Assembly: GCA_028823235.1 (NCBI GenBank)
Contig: JAPKBW010000002.1
Location: 124,001 to 188,000 of the forward strand
DNA: 64,000 nucleotides
From: Longimicrobiales bacterium
Lineage (GTDB): Bacteria; Gemmatimonadota; Gemmatimonadetes; Longimicrobiales; Gaopeijiaceae
Direction of reading: 5' to 3'
The position numbers and the translations under genes are program-made. Below are positions 8,852 through 17,658 of this stretch, in pieces. Position 1 is the stretch's first letter. The number at the start of each line of letters is the position of its first letter. The notes beneath the pieces were generated by a model. That model saw only the letters and a list, made by a program, of their open reading frames with translations. It did no database searches and was not told the origin of the DNA.

Positions 8852-11800
8852 ATGTCGTACCGCCGCCTGCTGGTTCCAAGCCTCGGCGCACTCGCGTGCG
8901 TCGCCTTTACCGTGCCTCCTGTCGCTGCGCAGACTCTCGACGAGACTTGGTCCGGCGCGCTTCGATGGCGTCCGATCGGTCCGGCGAACATGTCCGGGCG
9001 CGTAACTGACGTAGAAGGGCTTCCGAGCCCCTCCAAGACCTTCTATGTCGCGGCTGCGGCAGGCGGGATCTGGAAGACCACGAACAACGGGACGACGTTC
9101 CGTCCGATCTTCGACAACGAGCGCGTTGTGGCTATGGGGGACCTCGCGATTGCCCCCAGCGATCATCAGCAGATCTGGGCCGGGACGGGTGAGGAGGACT
9201 CCCGCAACTCGATTTCCCCTGGCGGCGGCATCTATAAGTCGATGGACGGCGGGATTACTTGGGAACTCAAAGGTCTTGAAGCGACCGAACATATTGGTCG
9301 CATCCAGGTTCATCCGACCAATCCGGACATCGTATACGTCGCGGCGCTCGGAGCCCTGTGGCGGTCGAACCCGGAGCGCGGCCTGTATCGCACGCGCGAC
9401 GGTGGCGACTCATGGGAGCTCGTGAACTTCGTCAGCGACCGGGCAGGCTTTGTCGATGTGAAGCTCCATCCGTCGGATCCCGACATCATCTTTGCTACGA
9501 GCTGGGAGCGGGATCGGGGCCCTTACTACCTGCAGAGTGGCGGATCAGGCAGCGCCCTCTGGAAGAGCACCGACGGCGGTGACAACTGGGACGAGGTGGA
9601 GGGGAACGGGATTCCAGAAACACTGCTCGGAAAGATGAACGTGGCCTTTGCGCCGAGTTCACCCGACGTGCTGTACCTAATGGTCGAAGCCGCGGCACCT
9701 GAGGACTCCGATGATGACAACCTGAATGGGTTGTACCGGTCTGACGACGGCGGCGACAGCTGGACCATGATGAACGACTACAACTCTCGCCCCTTCTACT
9801 ATTCCGAAGTTGCGGTCGACCCATCGGATCCCGACCGCGTCTACTTTTCATCGCTCCGCTTCTCGGAGGACGGCGGGACGACGATGCGGAACATGGCGCA
9901 GGGCGTTCATGTCGATTTTCACGCGATCTGGATCGACCCCAATGACCCTGACCGCATGGTCCTCGGAAATGATGGCGGCATCGCGATGAGCTTCGATCGC
10001 GGCGGAAATTTCAGTTTTCCGAATACGTTCGCGATCGGACAGTTCTACAACATCAGCTATGACATGGGGATGCCGTACCGGGTGTGCGGCGGCCTCCAGG
10101 ACAACTACACGTGGTGCGGACCCAGCCGGAAGGCGAGCGGTGGAATCACCAGTCACGACTGGTTTCAGGTCAGCGGCGGAGACGGCTTCGTATCGCAGCA
10201 GGACCCGCGGGATCCCAATCGCGTCTACTCCGAGTCGCAGGGCGGCAACATGGGTCGCTCCTATCTCGCGAGCGGTGAGCGCCAAAGCTTTGGCCGGCCG
10301 AGCTGGCAGGACTCATATCGGGTCTTCCAGGATTCGATTGCGATGGTCTGGCCGGACAGCACTCAGCCGATGCCGAATGAGCACAGCGCGCGCATTGCGG
10401 ACCTGCAAGCTCGGGCGACCGCAGACTCGGTGAGTCTCCAGCTTCGTTACAACTGGAACACTCCGTTCTTCCTTTCACCTCACAATCCGGACGTCATCTA
10501 TGCGGCGGCGAACCGTGTAATGAAGTCGGATTGGCGTGGTGACGATCTCTATCTGATCTCCGGAGATCTCACTCGGGCAGATGCGGAGAAGATCCAGATC
10601 AGCACGACGACGACCGGTGGAATCACGCCTGATGCGACCGGCGCGGAGACATTCGCGACGATCGTGTCGCTGGCGGAGTCCTTCGTGCAGCCAGGGGTTC
10701 TTTATGCGGGCACCGATGACGGGAATCTCTGGGTGTCGTCAAATGACGGGGACAGCTGGACTGATCTCACGGCTGCGACGATCTCACTCGTTCCTGATGG
10801 CACGTATGTCAGCCGTATAGAGCCATCGCACCACGATGCCGGGCGTGTCTACGTCACGTACGACAATCATCGCCGCGGCGACTTCATGCCGTATGTCCTC
10901 GTCTCGGACGATGGCGGTAGCAGCTTCCGCTCGATCTCGAGCAATCTGCCCACCGGCAAGCCGGACTTCGCGCATGTCGTTCGGGAAGACGTCGTGAATC
11001 CGAATCTGCTCTTTGTCGGCACTGATGTGGGCGCCTACATGTCGCTCGATCGCGGCGGATCGTGGGAGCGGTTCATGACCGGACTGCCGACCGTTCCGGT
11101 TCACGATCTGCAGATTCACCCCCGGGAAGGCGAGATCATTGCCGGAACGCACGGGCGCTCTATCTGGATCGCTGACATCAAGCCGCTACAGCAGTATGCA
11201 CAGGCGGTGGTCGACGCCGATGCCCACCTTTTTGCTCCCGCCGAGGCGTATCAGTTCGGTACGGCGAAGACGGGCGGAGAGTTCACTGCCCAAGCGTACT
11301 TTCAGGTGGCGAGCCCGGGTTACGGTGCTGAGTTCACGTACTGGCTCGGACAAGACGCGGAAGAGGCCGACCTCAAAGTCACGGATGGCGACGGCAACGA
11401 GATGTGGTCGCAGAGCGTGGCGAGCACCCGAGGCATGCACTCGGCCCGCTGGGGGCTTCGGGGAGAACCCGCGCCGATCGATAAATCGCCATCCGAGGTG
11501 CGTGACAGCATCGCGATCGACGCGCGCCTGTTAGCGGTGGCAGACTCTCTCATCGAAGAGGGTGAGGAGTCGGATGCCGTCGAGGAGGCCGTCGAGTCGT
11601 TGCGGAATCAGCAGGGTGGTGGCGGACGCGGTTTTGGCGGTGGCGGTGGTGCCGGGCTTCCGTTCACGGATGACGGAGTCTTCATCGAGCGTCCCGCGGA
11701 GGGCGGCGAAGTGGACGCTGGCGGCGGAGGTGGCGATGCGGCTCCAGCCAACCTTCAGGATCGCATCCAGAACCTGGTGAAGCCGCCACAGGGTAGACGC

Positions 11801-11959
11801 AGGGGACGACGGGGCGGTGGAGGCGGTTTCTTCCCCGGACGTACGGAGCCGGCCCAGATGGCCGCACCCGGCCAGTACACTGTGACACTCACGGTCGACG
11901 GCACCGACTACACCCAGATGCTGGATCTCAGCTGGGCACTCACGGCGCCGTCACGCTGA
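8852..11959 (+). CDS. Secreted giant BNR/Asp-box (VPS10/sortilin-like) propeller protein, copy 1
   Basis: This protein of 1035 residues starts at ATG 8852 with a Sec signal ending A-A-Q. At least nine Asp-box-like motifs (S-x-D-x-G-x-x-W type, e.g. S-M-D-G-G-I-T-W, S-T-D-G-G-D-N-W, S-D-D-G-G-D-S-W) indicate one or two large beta-propellers over the first 780 residues. A beta-sandwich-like region follows, then a low-complexity Gly/Arg-rich tract at about 910-1000 and a short final domain. Such proteins are often labelled glycosyl hydrolase, but no catalytic residues are evident. It begins 104 bases after the sugar operon and could be its distal gene. Two paralogues lie in the window. Confidence 0.9.
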   Translation: MSYRRLLVPSLGALACVAFTVPPVAAQTLDETWSGALRWRPIGPANMSGRVTDVEGLPSPSKTFYVAAAAGGIWKTTNNGTTFRPIFDNERVVAMGDLAIAPSDHQQIWAGTGEEDSRNSISPGGGIYKSMDGGITWELKGLEATEHIGRIQVHPTNPDIVYVAALGALWRSNPERGLYRTRDGGDSWELVNFVSDRAGFVDVKLHPSDPDIIFATSWERDRGPYYLQSGGSGSALWKSTDGGDNWDEVEGNGIPETLLGKMNVAFAPSSPDVLYLMVEAAAPEDSDDDNLNGLYRSDDGGDSWTMMNDYNSRPFYYSEVAVDPSDPDRVYFSSLRFSEDGGTTMRNMAQGVHVDFHAIWIDPNDPDRMVLGNDGGIAMSFDRGGNFSFPNTFAIGQFYNISYDMGMPYRVCGGLQDNYTWCGPSRKASGGITSHDWFQVSGGDGFVSQQDPRDPNRVYSESQGGNMGRSYLASGERQSFGRPSWQDSYRVFQDSIAMVWPDSTQPMPNEHSARIADLQARATADSVSLQLRYNWNTPFFLSPHNPDVIYAAANRVMKSDWRGDDLYLISGDLTRADAEKIQISTTTTGGITPDATGAETFATIVSLAESFVQPGVLYAGTDDGNLWVSSNDGDSWTDLTAATISLVPDGTYVSRIEPSHHDAGRVYVTYDNHRRGDFMPYVLVSDDGGSSFRSISSNLPTGKPDFAHVVREDVVNPNLLFVGTDVGAYMSLDRGGSWERFMTGLPTVPVHDLQIHPREGEIIAGTHGRSIWIADIKPLQQYAQAVVDADAHLFAPAEAYQFGTAKTGGEFTAQAYFQVASPGYGAEFTYWLGQDAEEADLKVTDGDGNEMWSQSVASTRGMHSARWGLRGEPAPIDKSPSEVRDSIAIDARLLAVADSLIEEGEESDAVEEAVESLRNQQGGGGRGFGGGGGAGLPFTDDGVFIERPAEGGEVDAGGGGGDAAPANLQDRIQNLVKPPQGRRRGRRGGGGGFFPGRTEPAQMAAPGQYTVTLTVDGTDYTQMLDLSWALTAPSR

Positions 11960-11994
11960 GCCCGAGCGGCGGGTGCTGCCTTGCCTGAAATAGA

Positions 11995-12033
11995 AAATGG
12001 CCCCGCAGCGCTGATAGCGTTGCGGGGCCATTT
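11995..12033. terminator. Bidirectional rho-independent terminator
   Basis: A perfect 13-bp inverted repeat (AAATGGCCCCGCA at 11995-12007 and its complement at 12021-12033) extends inward with GCGCT/AGCGT (one G-T pair) around a three-base loop. It sits between the convergent ends of the BNR gene and the minus-strand gene ending at 12101. The A-run on one side and T-run on the other let it serve both strands. Confidence 0.9.
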
Positions 12034-12100
12034 CTGTGTCGCCCGGACCGGCCTGTCGTCCGTGATGTGGTCCCAGGCAAGTTCGGGTACACCGTTCGCG

Positions 12101-12562
12101 TCAACCCGCGTCGATACCCGCTTCACTCAACACGCCCTGCAGTGAATCCGTAAGCACGTTGTGCCCCCGGATCGTTTCTCGGCACGATGTCTCGGCAATG
12201 CGGAGACGCTGCTCCCGCTTTTCCCATGAGGCGACCGAGTCGTTGTAGCTGTCGAATACCTCCAGGTACGCGGGGTATCGTTCTGCCGGGACCCCTCTGC
12301 CGTTCATCGTCTCGAAAGAGTCCACGAGATTTCGGAGTGAGTCGATCGTGACGCCCAGGTCCAGCAGGGATGCTTCGCTGGTCTGAAGGGAGCCCTGGCA
12401 TCGATCGGACGAGATTCGCGCTCGGTGGAGGTCATCTCTCAGGCGATTGATCTCAGCCTTGGTGCGTTCGCGCTCGATGACCCGGTCGGCGCCCGTCACC
12501 ACTAATACTGCGATCGCGAGTCCGCCTGCTCCGAACAGGGCAAACTTGAGCGGAGGGTTCAA
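12101..12562 (-). CDS. Small membrane-anchored coiled-coil protein, unknown function
   Basis: A 153-residue protein. It has one N-terminal membrane segment (F-A-L-F-G-A-G-G-L-A-I-A-V-L-V-V), followed by a heptad-like, Glu/Arg/Leu-rich stretch to the end that predicts a coiled coil on the outer face. I recognise no named domain. Its start overlaps the stop of the multicopper oxidase gene (ATGA), so the two are cotranslated, and it may be an anchoring or assembly partner of that enzyme. The protein ends 68 bases before the shared terminator at 11995-12033. Confidence 0.7.
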   Translation of the reverse strand: MNPPLKFALFGAGGLAIAVLVVTGADRVIERERTKAEINRLRDDLHRARISSDRCQGSLQTSEASLLDLGVTIDSLRNLVDSFETMNGRGVPAERYPAYLEVFDSYNDSVASWEKREQRLRIAETSCRETIRGHNVLTDSLQGVLSEAGIDAG

Positions 12563-14268
12563 TCACCGTCTCCCACTGTGAAGCTGAACATCATTCCGGC
12601 GTGAAGGTGTTCAGCGATGTGGCAGTGTACCATCCATTCGCCCGGGTTGGACATTTCGATGAGCACGTCCATGGTCGAGCCGACCGGAACGATCGCAGTG
12701 TCTTTCCAGACCAGGTTCTCGTTCTCGACCCCGTCCATGGAGAGAACCAGGAAGCGCTGGCCGTGAACGTGAATCGGGTGGTTCATGGGGTGGAAGGAGT
12801 CGGGAGTGTTGTAGACCCGGACCTTCACTACCTCGCCGACTTCGAAACTCCAGTCGATCTCCCCGTTCTCGGCGCCTGTCTGACGATCCTTCAGGATCCA
12901 CGTGACCTGCTCCGCCGTGGAGAGCCAGTTCATCATGGGCATCGCGTCATTCCACTCCATGGGTGGCACGTACAGCGTGTCTGCTTCCATGGAGAGAACG
13001 ATGGATTGAGGCAGGTTCTGTACCCGCACCGTCGTCTCGAGCTCGTAGTCCGGTGCTCGTCCGAAGTAGGGGCGGAAGGTGTCGATATCCTCCACAACCG
13101 CAGTGTGTTCTCGCAGTTCGTCGAAGGCGCCTGAAATCGCAGGGTCCGCTTGGGTGTCCGAGACCGTGACGACCGAAAGTGTGTCGACAGACGGGTAGAA
13201 TTCACCCCGGGAGTGGTTGATCGCCTGAACCGTATTGGCGATCACGACTTCACCAGCCTCCTCGAAACGCACGTCGACCACGTATCGCTCAGCGGGCGCG
13301 ATGACGACGGACCCTACCCATTGCTCGCGCTCGAATCGACTGACGTCGGAAGCCACGACCTTCACCCGGGCTCCCCCGAAGGTCACGTTGAAGGTGCGTG
13401 AATTGGCGACGTTCGTGAGGTAGAAGCGGACGACCTCTCCACGGTCAGCGGTGAGGCGATAGTCGGTCTCTCCGTTCACCATCATGACGTTGCCGAATCG
13501 GCCCATGAGCGCGTGTGTCGGAGCCCGGTCACCCCACGGTAGCGCGCCCTGATCGTCGATGAGCATGTCGTCGAGCACGAAAACTTCTTCGCGGTGCGCG
13601 GGTCCGTAGTAGTCGGGGTCGGGCGACGTGACCAAAAGATTGCCGAAAAGTCCAAGGTCCTGCTGGACGTCCTCTCGGACATGTGGGTGATACCAGTACA
13701 TGCCGGCGTCGGGTACATGCACTTCGTAGGTAAAACTGTCGCCCCGGTCGATCGCTTCCTGTGTCACCCCGGGTACGCCGTCGAACTGGTTGTCGAGTCG
13801 GACGCCGTGCCAGTGAATCGTCGTCGGCATCTCGATGTCGTTGGTCACTCGCACCACAATCGTGGCGTCCTTCGGTGCCTGAATCAGAGGGCCCGGATAC
13901 TGGCCGTTGTAGCCGAACATGATCATCTCATGTCCCTCAATGGTTCGACGTACGGTGGAGACGAAGATGTCGAGGGTGTCCATGTCAGCCAGCGCTACGA
14001 CCTCGGATGGACGAGCCTCTGGGAGCATGGCCGGGTCCATGCCCAGCCCTGGCATGAAGGGGCCGACTATCGGGACCGTGCCTTCTAGGCCCGGGAGCAT
14101 GGGCATTTCCATATCCATGGGGACCATGCGCCACCCACTGCCCATGCCCATGTCGTGGGTGTCGTGTTGAGCGCGCGCTGATGAGGGAAGAATGACAGCG
14201 GCGAGCAGAACACTAAGCAGTGGTGCACCGATTGCTCGGACCCGTACGCGTTGGTTCGGTCGCTTCAT
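12559..14268 (-). CDS. Secreted multicopper oxidase (CopA/CueO type)
   Basis: A 569-residue laccase-like enzyme with a Sec signal ending A-R-A-Q. All four copper-ligand motifs are present: H-W-H-G at about 152, H-P-H-V at about 194, H-P-I-H-V-H-G near 500 and H-C-H-I-A-E-H-L-H-A-G-M at 548-559. The final Met fits an axial type-1 copper ligand. The first 80 mature residues are strongly Met/His rich (H-D-T-H-D-M-G-M-G, M-D-M-E-M-P-M), as in copper-tolerance proteins. The likely role is oxidation of cuprous copper or phenolics in the periplasm, with O2 reduced to water. No copper regulator or exporter is adjacent. Confidence 0.93.
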   Translation of the reverse strand: MKRPNQRVRVRAIGAPLLSVLLAAVILPSSARAQHDTHDMGMGSGWRMVPMDMEMPMLPGLEGTVPIVGPFMPGLGMDPAMLPEARPSEVVALADMDTLDIFVSTVRRTIEGHEMIMFGYNGQYPGPLIQAPKDATIVVRVTNDIEMPTTIHWHGVRLDNQFDGVPGVTQEAIDRGDSFTYEVHVPDAGMYWYHPHVREDVQQDLGLFGNLLVTSPDPDYYGPAHREEVFVLDDMLIDDQGALPWGDRAPTHALMGRFGNVMMVNGETDYRLTADRGEVVRFYLTNVANSRTFNVTFGGARVKVVASDVSRFEREQWVGSVVIAPAERYVVDVRFEEAGEVVIANTVQAINHSRGEFYPSVDTLSVVTVSDTQADPAISGAFDELREHTAVVEDIDTFRPYFGRAPDYELETTVRVQNLPQSIVLSMEADTLYVPPMEWNDAMPMMNWLSTAEQVTWILKDRQTGAENGEIDWSFEVGEVVKVRVYNTPDSFHPMNHPIHVHGQRFLVLSMDGVENENLVWKDTAIVPVGSTMDVLIEMSNPGEWMVHCHIAEHLHAGMMFSFTVGDGD

Positions 14269-14398
14269 CGAGATGGATTCCTCTCAGTGTCCTGTTCAAG
14301 GGTGCCGTCGGTCGCGAATCTAACTCGCCTCATCATTCAGAACTCGTGAAGGTTGTTGGAGTCCCCGAAAGTGGGCAAGACGGCCTCGGCTCTCATTC

Positions 14399-16819
14399 AT
14401 GACATCACCCACCGCTGAAAATGTCTCGACAGGTCCGCGCTATCTGCCGGCGCTTGTCCTGCTATTCGTGGGGAGCGGCTGCGCGGCCCTCATCTATGAG
14501 GTCGTCTGGTTTCAGATGCTTCAGCTCGTTGTCGGCTCGACCGGTGTTTCGCTGGGCGTCCTGCTGGGTGCGTTCATGGGAGGCATGTGTCTGGGGAGCC
14601 TCGCGTTGCCTCGCTATGTGTCCGCCGAGAAGAATCCACTGCGGGTTTACGCCGCGCTCGAACTGGTTATCGGAGCGCTGGCGATCATCCTTTTGGGTAT
14701 GATCCCGCTCGTGGGCGGTGCGTATCTGGCGGTCGTCCCGTCTGGGACCGCCAGTGTCCTATTCCGGGCTATGGTGGCTGGGTTGTTGTTGCTGCCGCCT
14801 ACCATGCTGATGGGCGCCACGCTTCCAGCGATCGCACGATCGGTGGAGGCGACGCCGGCCGGCGTTTCATGGATGGGCTTCTTCTACGGGGGTAATATCG
14901 CGGGTGCCGTGGTAGGGTGCCTGCTCGCGGGCTTCTACCTGCTTCGTACGTACGATGTCGTGATCGCGACATTCGCGGGCGTCGGAATCAACTTGCTGGT
15001 CGCGGCTCTCGCATACTGGCTCTCCCACAAGACGGATGGGTTGCCTGAGACCACACCTGCCCCGCTCGCAGTTTCCCACGTTGCCAGCCCGTCGTTGGCT
15101 AACCAGAGGCATAGAGCACTTCTCGTGGCGATCGGGATGTCCGGTTTCGTAGCGCTTGGATCGGAGGTCGTCTGGACCCGATTGATGGCGCTTATGCTGG
15201 GCGCGACCACCTATACCTTCTCGATCATTCTGGCGGTGTTTCTCGCAGCTCTCGGGGTTGGCAGCGCAGTGGGTTCCTTCACGTCGCGACACGCGTCGAG
15301 CCCGCGCGTTCTTCTGGGTCTTTGTCAGGCCGGGGCGATGCTCGGCATTGTCTGGACCGCACACGCACTCACCGAGCAGCTACCCTTCTGGCCCATCAAC
15401 CCGTCGCTTGCGACGGACCCGGGCTTCGTCTTTCAGCTCGACCTAGCGCGCGCACTCTGGGCACTCGTGCCGGCTCCCTTATTCTGGGGCGCCAGCTTCC
15501 CCCTCGCCGTGGCTGCTGCCGCGGAGGAGGGCCAGGACCCGGCTTTCCTCGTTGGTCGTATCTACGCCGCCAACACAGTCGGCGCGATCCTTGGAGCGCT
15601 CGCATTCGGGGTCGTGGTGGTGTCCACGATTGGTACGCAAAACGCACAGCGGGTACTCGCAGTCACCGCGCTGCTCTCGACGCTCGTCCTCTTGGCACCG
15701 ATCCGAGGTCGAGCGAGGGCGGGGGCTGTAGTAGCTGCGCTACTCGCCATACTGCTCGTTCCTGGCATCGGCCCAGTCCCGGAACTGCTTGTTTCCTACG
15801 GCCGGTATGCGGCGACGTACGATCCGGTGAACGCTCTGTATGTCGGGGAGGGTCGGAACTCGACTATCGCCGTGACCGAGCTAGATGGTGGGATCCGAAA
15901 TCTGCACGTCGGGGGAAAGATCGTGGCCTCGACCGAACCCCAGGACATGCGTCTCCAGGGAATGCTCGGGCATCTGACCGCACTCCTGCACGAGGATCCG
16001 AAGAGTGTTCTCATCGTCGGGTTTGGAGCCGGGGTCACCGCAGGCACATTCGTGACCCATCCGGGGATCGACCGCATCGTCATCGCCGAGATCGAGCCGC
16101 TCGTCGTCGAACAATCCTCGGCCTACTTCAGGGATGCCAACAACGACGTCCTAGCTGACCCGCGGGTGGAGGTCGTCTTTGACGATGCACGCCACTTCCT
16201 TCAGACGACGGACGAGACCTTCGACCTGATTACGTCCGACCCGATTCACCCGTGGATGAAGGGCGCGGCCGCTCTCTACAGCGAGGAGTACTTCGAACTC
16301 GTCGGTGAGCACTTGAACGAGGGCGGCGTGATCACGCAGTGGGTGCCTCTATACGAGAGCACTGAGGCCGCGGTGAAGAGCGAGATGGCCACCTTCTTCG
16401 AGGTGTTCCCCGACGGGTCGGTGTGGAGCAACACCTATCAGGGTGGCGGCTATGACGTGGTTATGGCCGCGCGGAAGGGAGGCCTCACTATTGACCTCCA
16501 TCGCTTTGCGGATCGTCTGATGTCACCGGATCACTCGTACGTCGCGATGGATCTGGCGGAGGCTGGTTTCTCCCGGACGCTCGATGTCCTTGGCACGTAT
16601 GGTGGGAGCGCCGACGACCTCATCGGCTGGTTGTCCGACGCGGAACTCAACCGAGACAAGAGCCTTCGGCTGATGTACCTCGCGGGCCTAGGGCTCAACC
16701 AGTACTCGGCATCCACGATCTACTCGGACCTGCTCGAGTATCGGACTTTTCCTCAGGGGATGTTCCGGGGTGATCCGCAGAGGGTGGCGATACTCCGTGA
16801 CCAGATGGGCTTCCGCTAG
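14399..16819 (+). CDS. Fused polytopic membrane protein / spermidine synthase-like protein
   Basis: This 806-residue protein combines about 12-14 hydrophobic segments in the first 470 residues, beginning with G-S-G-C-A-A-L-I-Y-E-V-V-W, with a C-terminal Rossmann-like methyltransferase-fold domain (V-L-I-V-G-F-G-A-G-V-T-A-G-T, E-I-E-P-L-V-V, F-D-D-A-R-H-F-L, S-D-P-I-H-P-W). This is the MFS/spermidine-synthase fusion architecture common in soil and marine bacteria, and its reaction is not established. The acidic polyamine-binding motif of true spermidine synthases is only partly kept (S-D-P in place of D-x-x-D-P). It is divergent from the multicopper oxidase across a 130-base gap that must hold both promoters. 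Confidence 0.85.
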   Translation: MTSPTAENVSTGPRYLPALVLLFVGSGCAALIYEVVWFQMLQLVVGSTGVSLGVLLGAFMGGMCLGSLALPRYVSAEKNPLRVYAALELVIGALAIILLGMIPLVGGAYLAVVPSGTASVLFRAMVAGLLLLPPTMLMGATLPAIARSVEATPAGVSWMGFFYGGNIAGAVVGCLLAGFYLLRTYDVVIATFAGVGINLLVAALAYWLSHKTDGLPETTPAPLAVSHVASPSLANQRHRALLVAIGMSGFVALGSEVVWTRLMALMLGATTYTFSIILAVFLAALGVGSAVGSFTSRHASSPRVLLGLCQAGAMLGIVWTAHALTEQLPFWPINPSLATDPGFVFQLDLARALWALVPAPLFWGASFPLAVAAAAEEGQDPAFLVGRIYAANTVGAILGALAFGVVVVSTIGTQNAQRVLAVTALLSTLVLLAPIRGRARAGAVVAALLAILLVPGIGPVPELLVSYGRYAATYDPVNALYVGEGRNSTIAVTELDGGIRNLHVGGKIVASTEPQDMRLQGMLGHLTALLHEDPKSVLIVGFGAGVTAGTFVTHPGIDRIVIAEIEPLVVEQSSAYFRDANNDVLADPRVEVVFDDARHFLQTTDETFDLITSDPIHPWMKGAAALYSEEYFELVGEHLNEGGVITQWVPLYESTEAAVKSEMATFFEVFPDGSVWSNTYQGGGYDVVMAARKGGLTIDLHRFADRLMSPDHSYVAMDLAEAGFSRTLDVLGTYGGSADDLIGWLSDAELNRDKSLRLMYLAGLGLNQYSASTIYSDLLEYRTFPQGMFRGDPQRVAILRDQMGFR

Positions 16820-16844
16820 CGCGATCCGCCTGCACTGCGAGTGC

Positions 16845-17417
16845 CTACTCGTTGCCGTATCCGAACGCCTGGCAATTTTCCTGCTGCAGGGCACCGTGCC
16901 CGATCATCGTGTGCATCATGCCGCTCCGGGACATGCCGCGGAATACGATGGGCCCAGCCCATCGTTCTGCTGTCGGGTCGTCGCCCGCCTCCAGCGTGAT
17001 CACGACGATGAAGCGATTCCAGCCCACGACCCCCGACCCACGGAGGTTGTCGTCGAGAGGACCCAGTCGCGTGATCTGGTCGATCTCCGGCGTGGTAACC
17101 CACGCGACCAGTTGGCCTTGCCGGGGCACGCGCATCCGATCGAGACCGATCTCAACGTCGTAGACGTAGCTGCCGTCCGGCCCGAGGGCGATCGAGAACG
17201 GTGACGTGCCTGAAACGGACACCTCGACCTGACCCTTTGCGAGTCCTGTGCCCGGAATGTTCTTCGTAGTGAAGAGTTCGAAGGCGTAATAGGCCGGACC
17301 CTCTGCCGCGCATACAGCCACGGGTATGCCCCCCGCATCGCCCAGATGCGGCCCAGCTGTAGGCGACGAGGTGGCGAACGAGCCAAACGCGGTCAGGAGT
17401 AGTGCGAGCGGTAGCAT
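16845..17417 (-). CDS. Secreted protein of unknown function
   Basis: I set the start at ATG 17417, which gives 190 residues with a clean Sec signal (M-L-P-L-A-L-L-L-T-A-F-G-S-F-A). Longer in-frame starts would put charged residues ahead of the hydrophobic core. The mature part is beta-rich with two cysteines and ends in a segment rich in Met/His/Gly (S-R-S-G-M-M-H-T-M-I-G-H-G), which could bind a metal. No known domain is recognised. It is convergent with the spermidine synthase-like gene, 25 bases away. Confidence 0.65.
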   Translation of the reverse strand: MLPLALLLTAFGSFATSSPTAGPHLGDAGGIPVAVCAAEGPAYYAFELFTTKNIPGTGLAKGQVEVSVSGTSPFSIALGPDGSYVYDVEIGLDRMRVPRQGQLVAWVTTPEIDQITRLGPLDDNLRGSGVVGWNRFIVVITLEAGDDPTAERWAGPIVFRGMSRSGMMHTMIGHGALQQENCQAFGYGNE

Positions 17418-17441
17418 GCTGGACCCTAGTCTGAAGGCAGT

Positions 17442-17606
17442 GTGGTTCGCAACATCCTCGGAGTTCTCGCCGGCGTCCTCGTGCCGAACCCGATGTGGTT
17501 CAGCACCCTCCAACTCGTGGGATATCCGGTGGCACTGGTCGCCGCATGGATGCTGCTCGCAAAGAAACGGCCCTCCGCCGAAGCAGAGGGCCGTCCGGCC
17601 TTATGA
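17442..17606 (+). pseudogene. Short membrane-protein remnant (start and end fused, middle missing)
   Basis: A GTG-initiated frame of 54 residues reads V-V-R-N-I-L-G-V-L-A-G-V-L followed at once by V-P-N-P-M-W-F-S-T-L-Q-L-V. From memory, proteins of about 130 residues beginning R-N-I-L-x-V-x-A-G-L-V commonly end P-x-P-x-W-F-x-x-L-x-L-V, so this looks like a family member with an in-frame internal deletion of about 80 codons. It could instead be a genuine one- or two-span small protein. Its last codons overlap the minus-strand terminator at 17568-17593, which argues against strong selection on the C-terminus. Confidence 0.45.
17568..17593 (-). terminator. Rho-independent terminator of the LVIVD-repeat gene
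   Basis: CGGCCCTC at 17568-17575 pairs with GAGGGCCG at 17586-17593 around a ten-base loop. Read on the minus strand, the hairpin is followed by TTTCTTT, the expected U-rich tail. It lies 66 bases beyond the stop of the minus-strand gene at 17659. Confidence 0.75.
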
Positions 17607-17658
17607 AGCCTGTGTCAGCCGCGCGGTGGGCGCACGCTCACCGCGTGCTCAATCCGTG

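Noticed and set aside
11575-11830. Gly-rich coding repeats of the BNR gene as a tandem DNA repeat or CRISPR-like array
   Set aside because: The repetition is irregular GGC/GGT codon runs within an open frame, with no constant repeat or spacer length.
14399-16819. Spermidine synthase as a confident functional name
   Set aside because: The soluble domain has the fold, but the acidic polyamine-binding motif is only partly kept and the N-terminal half is a large membrane region, so the reaction is uncertain.
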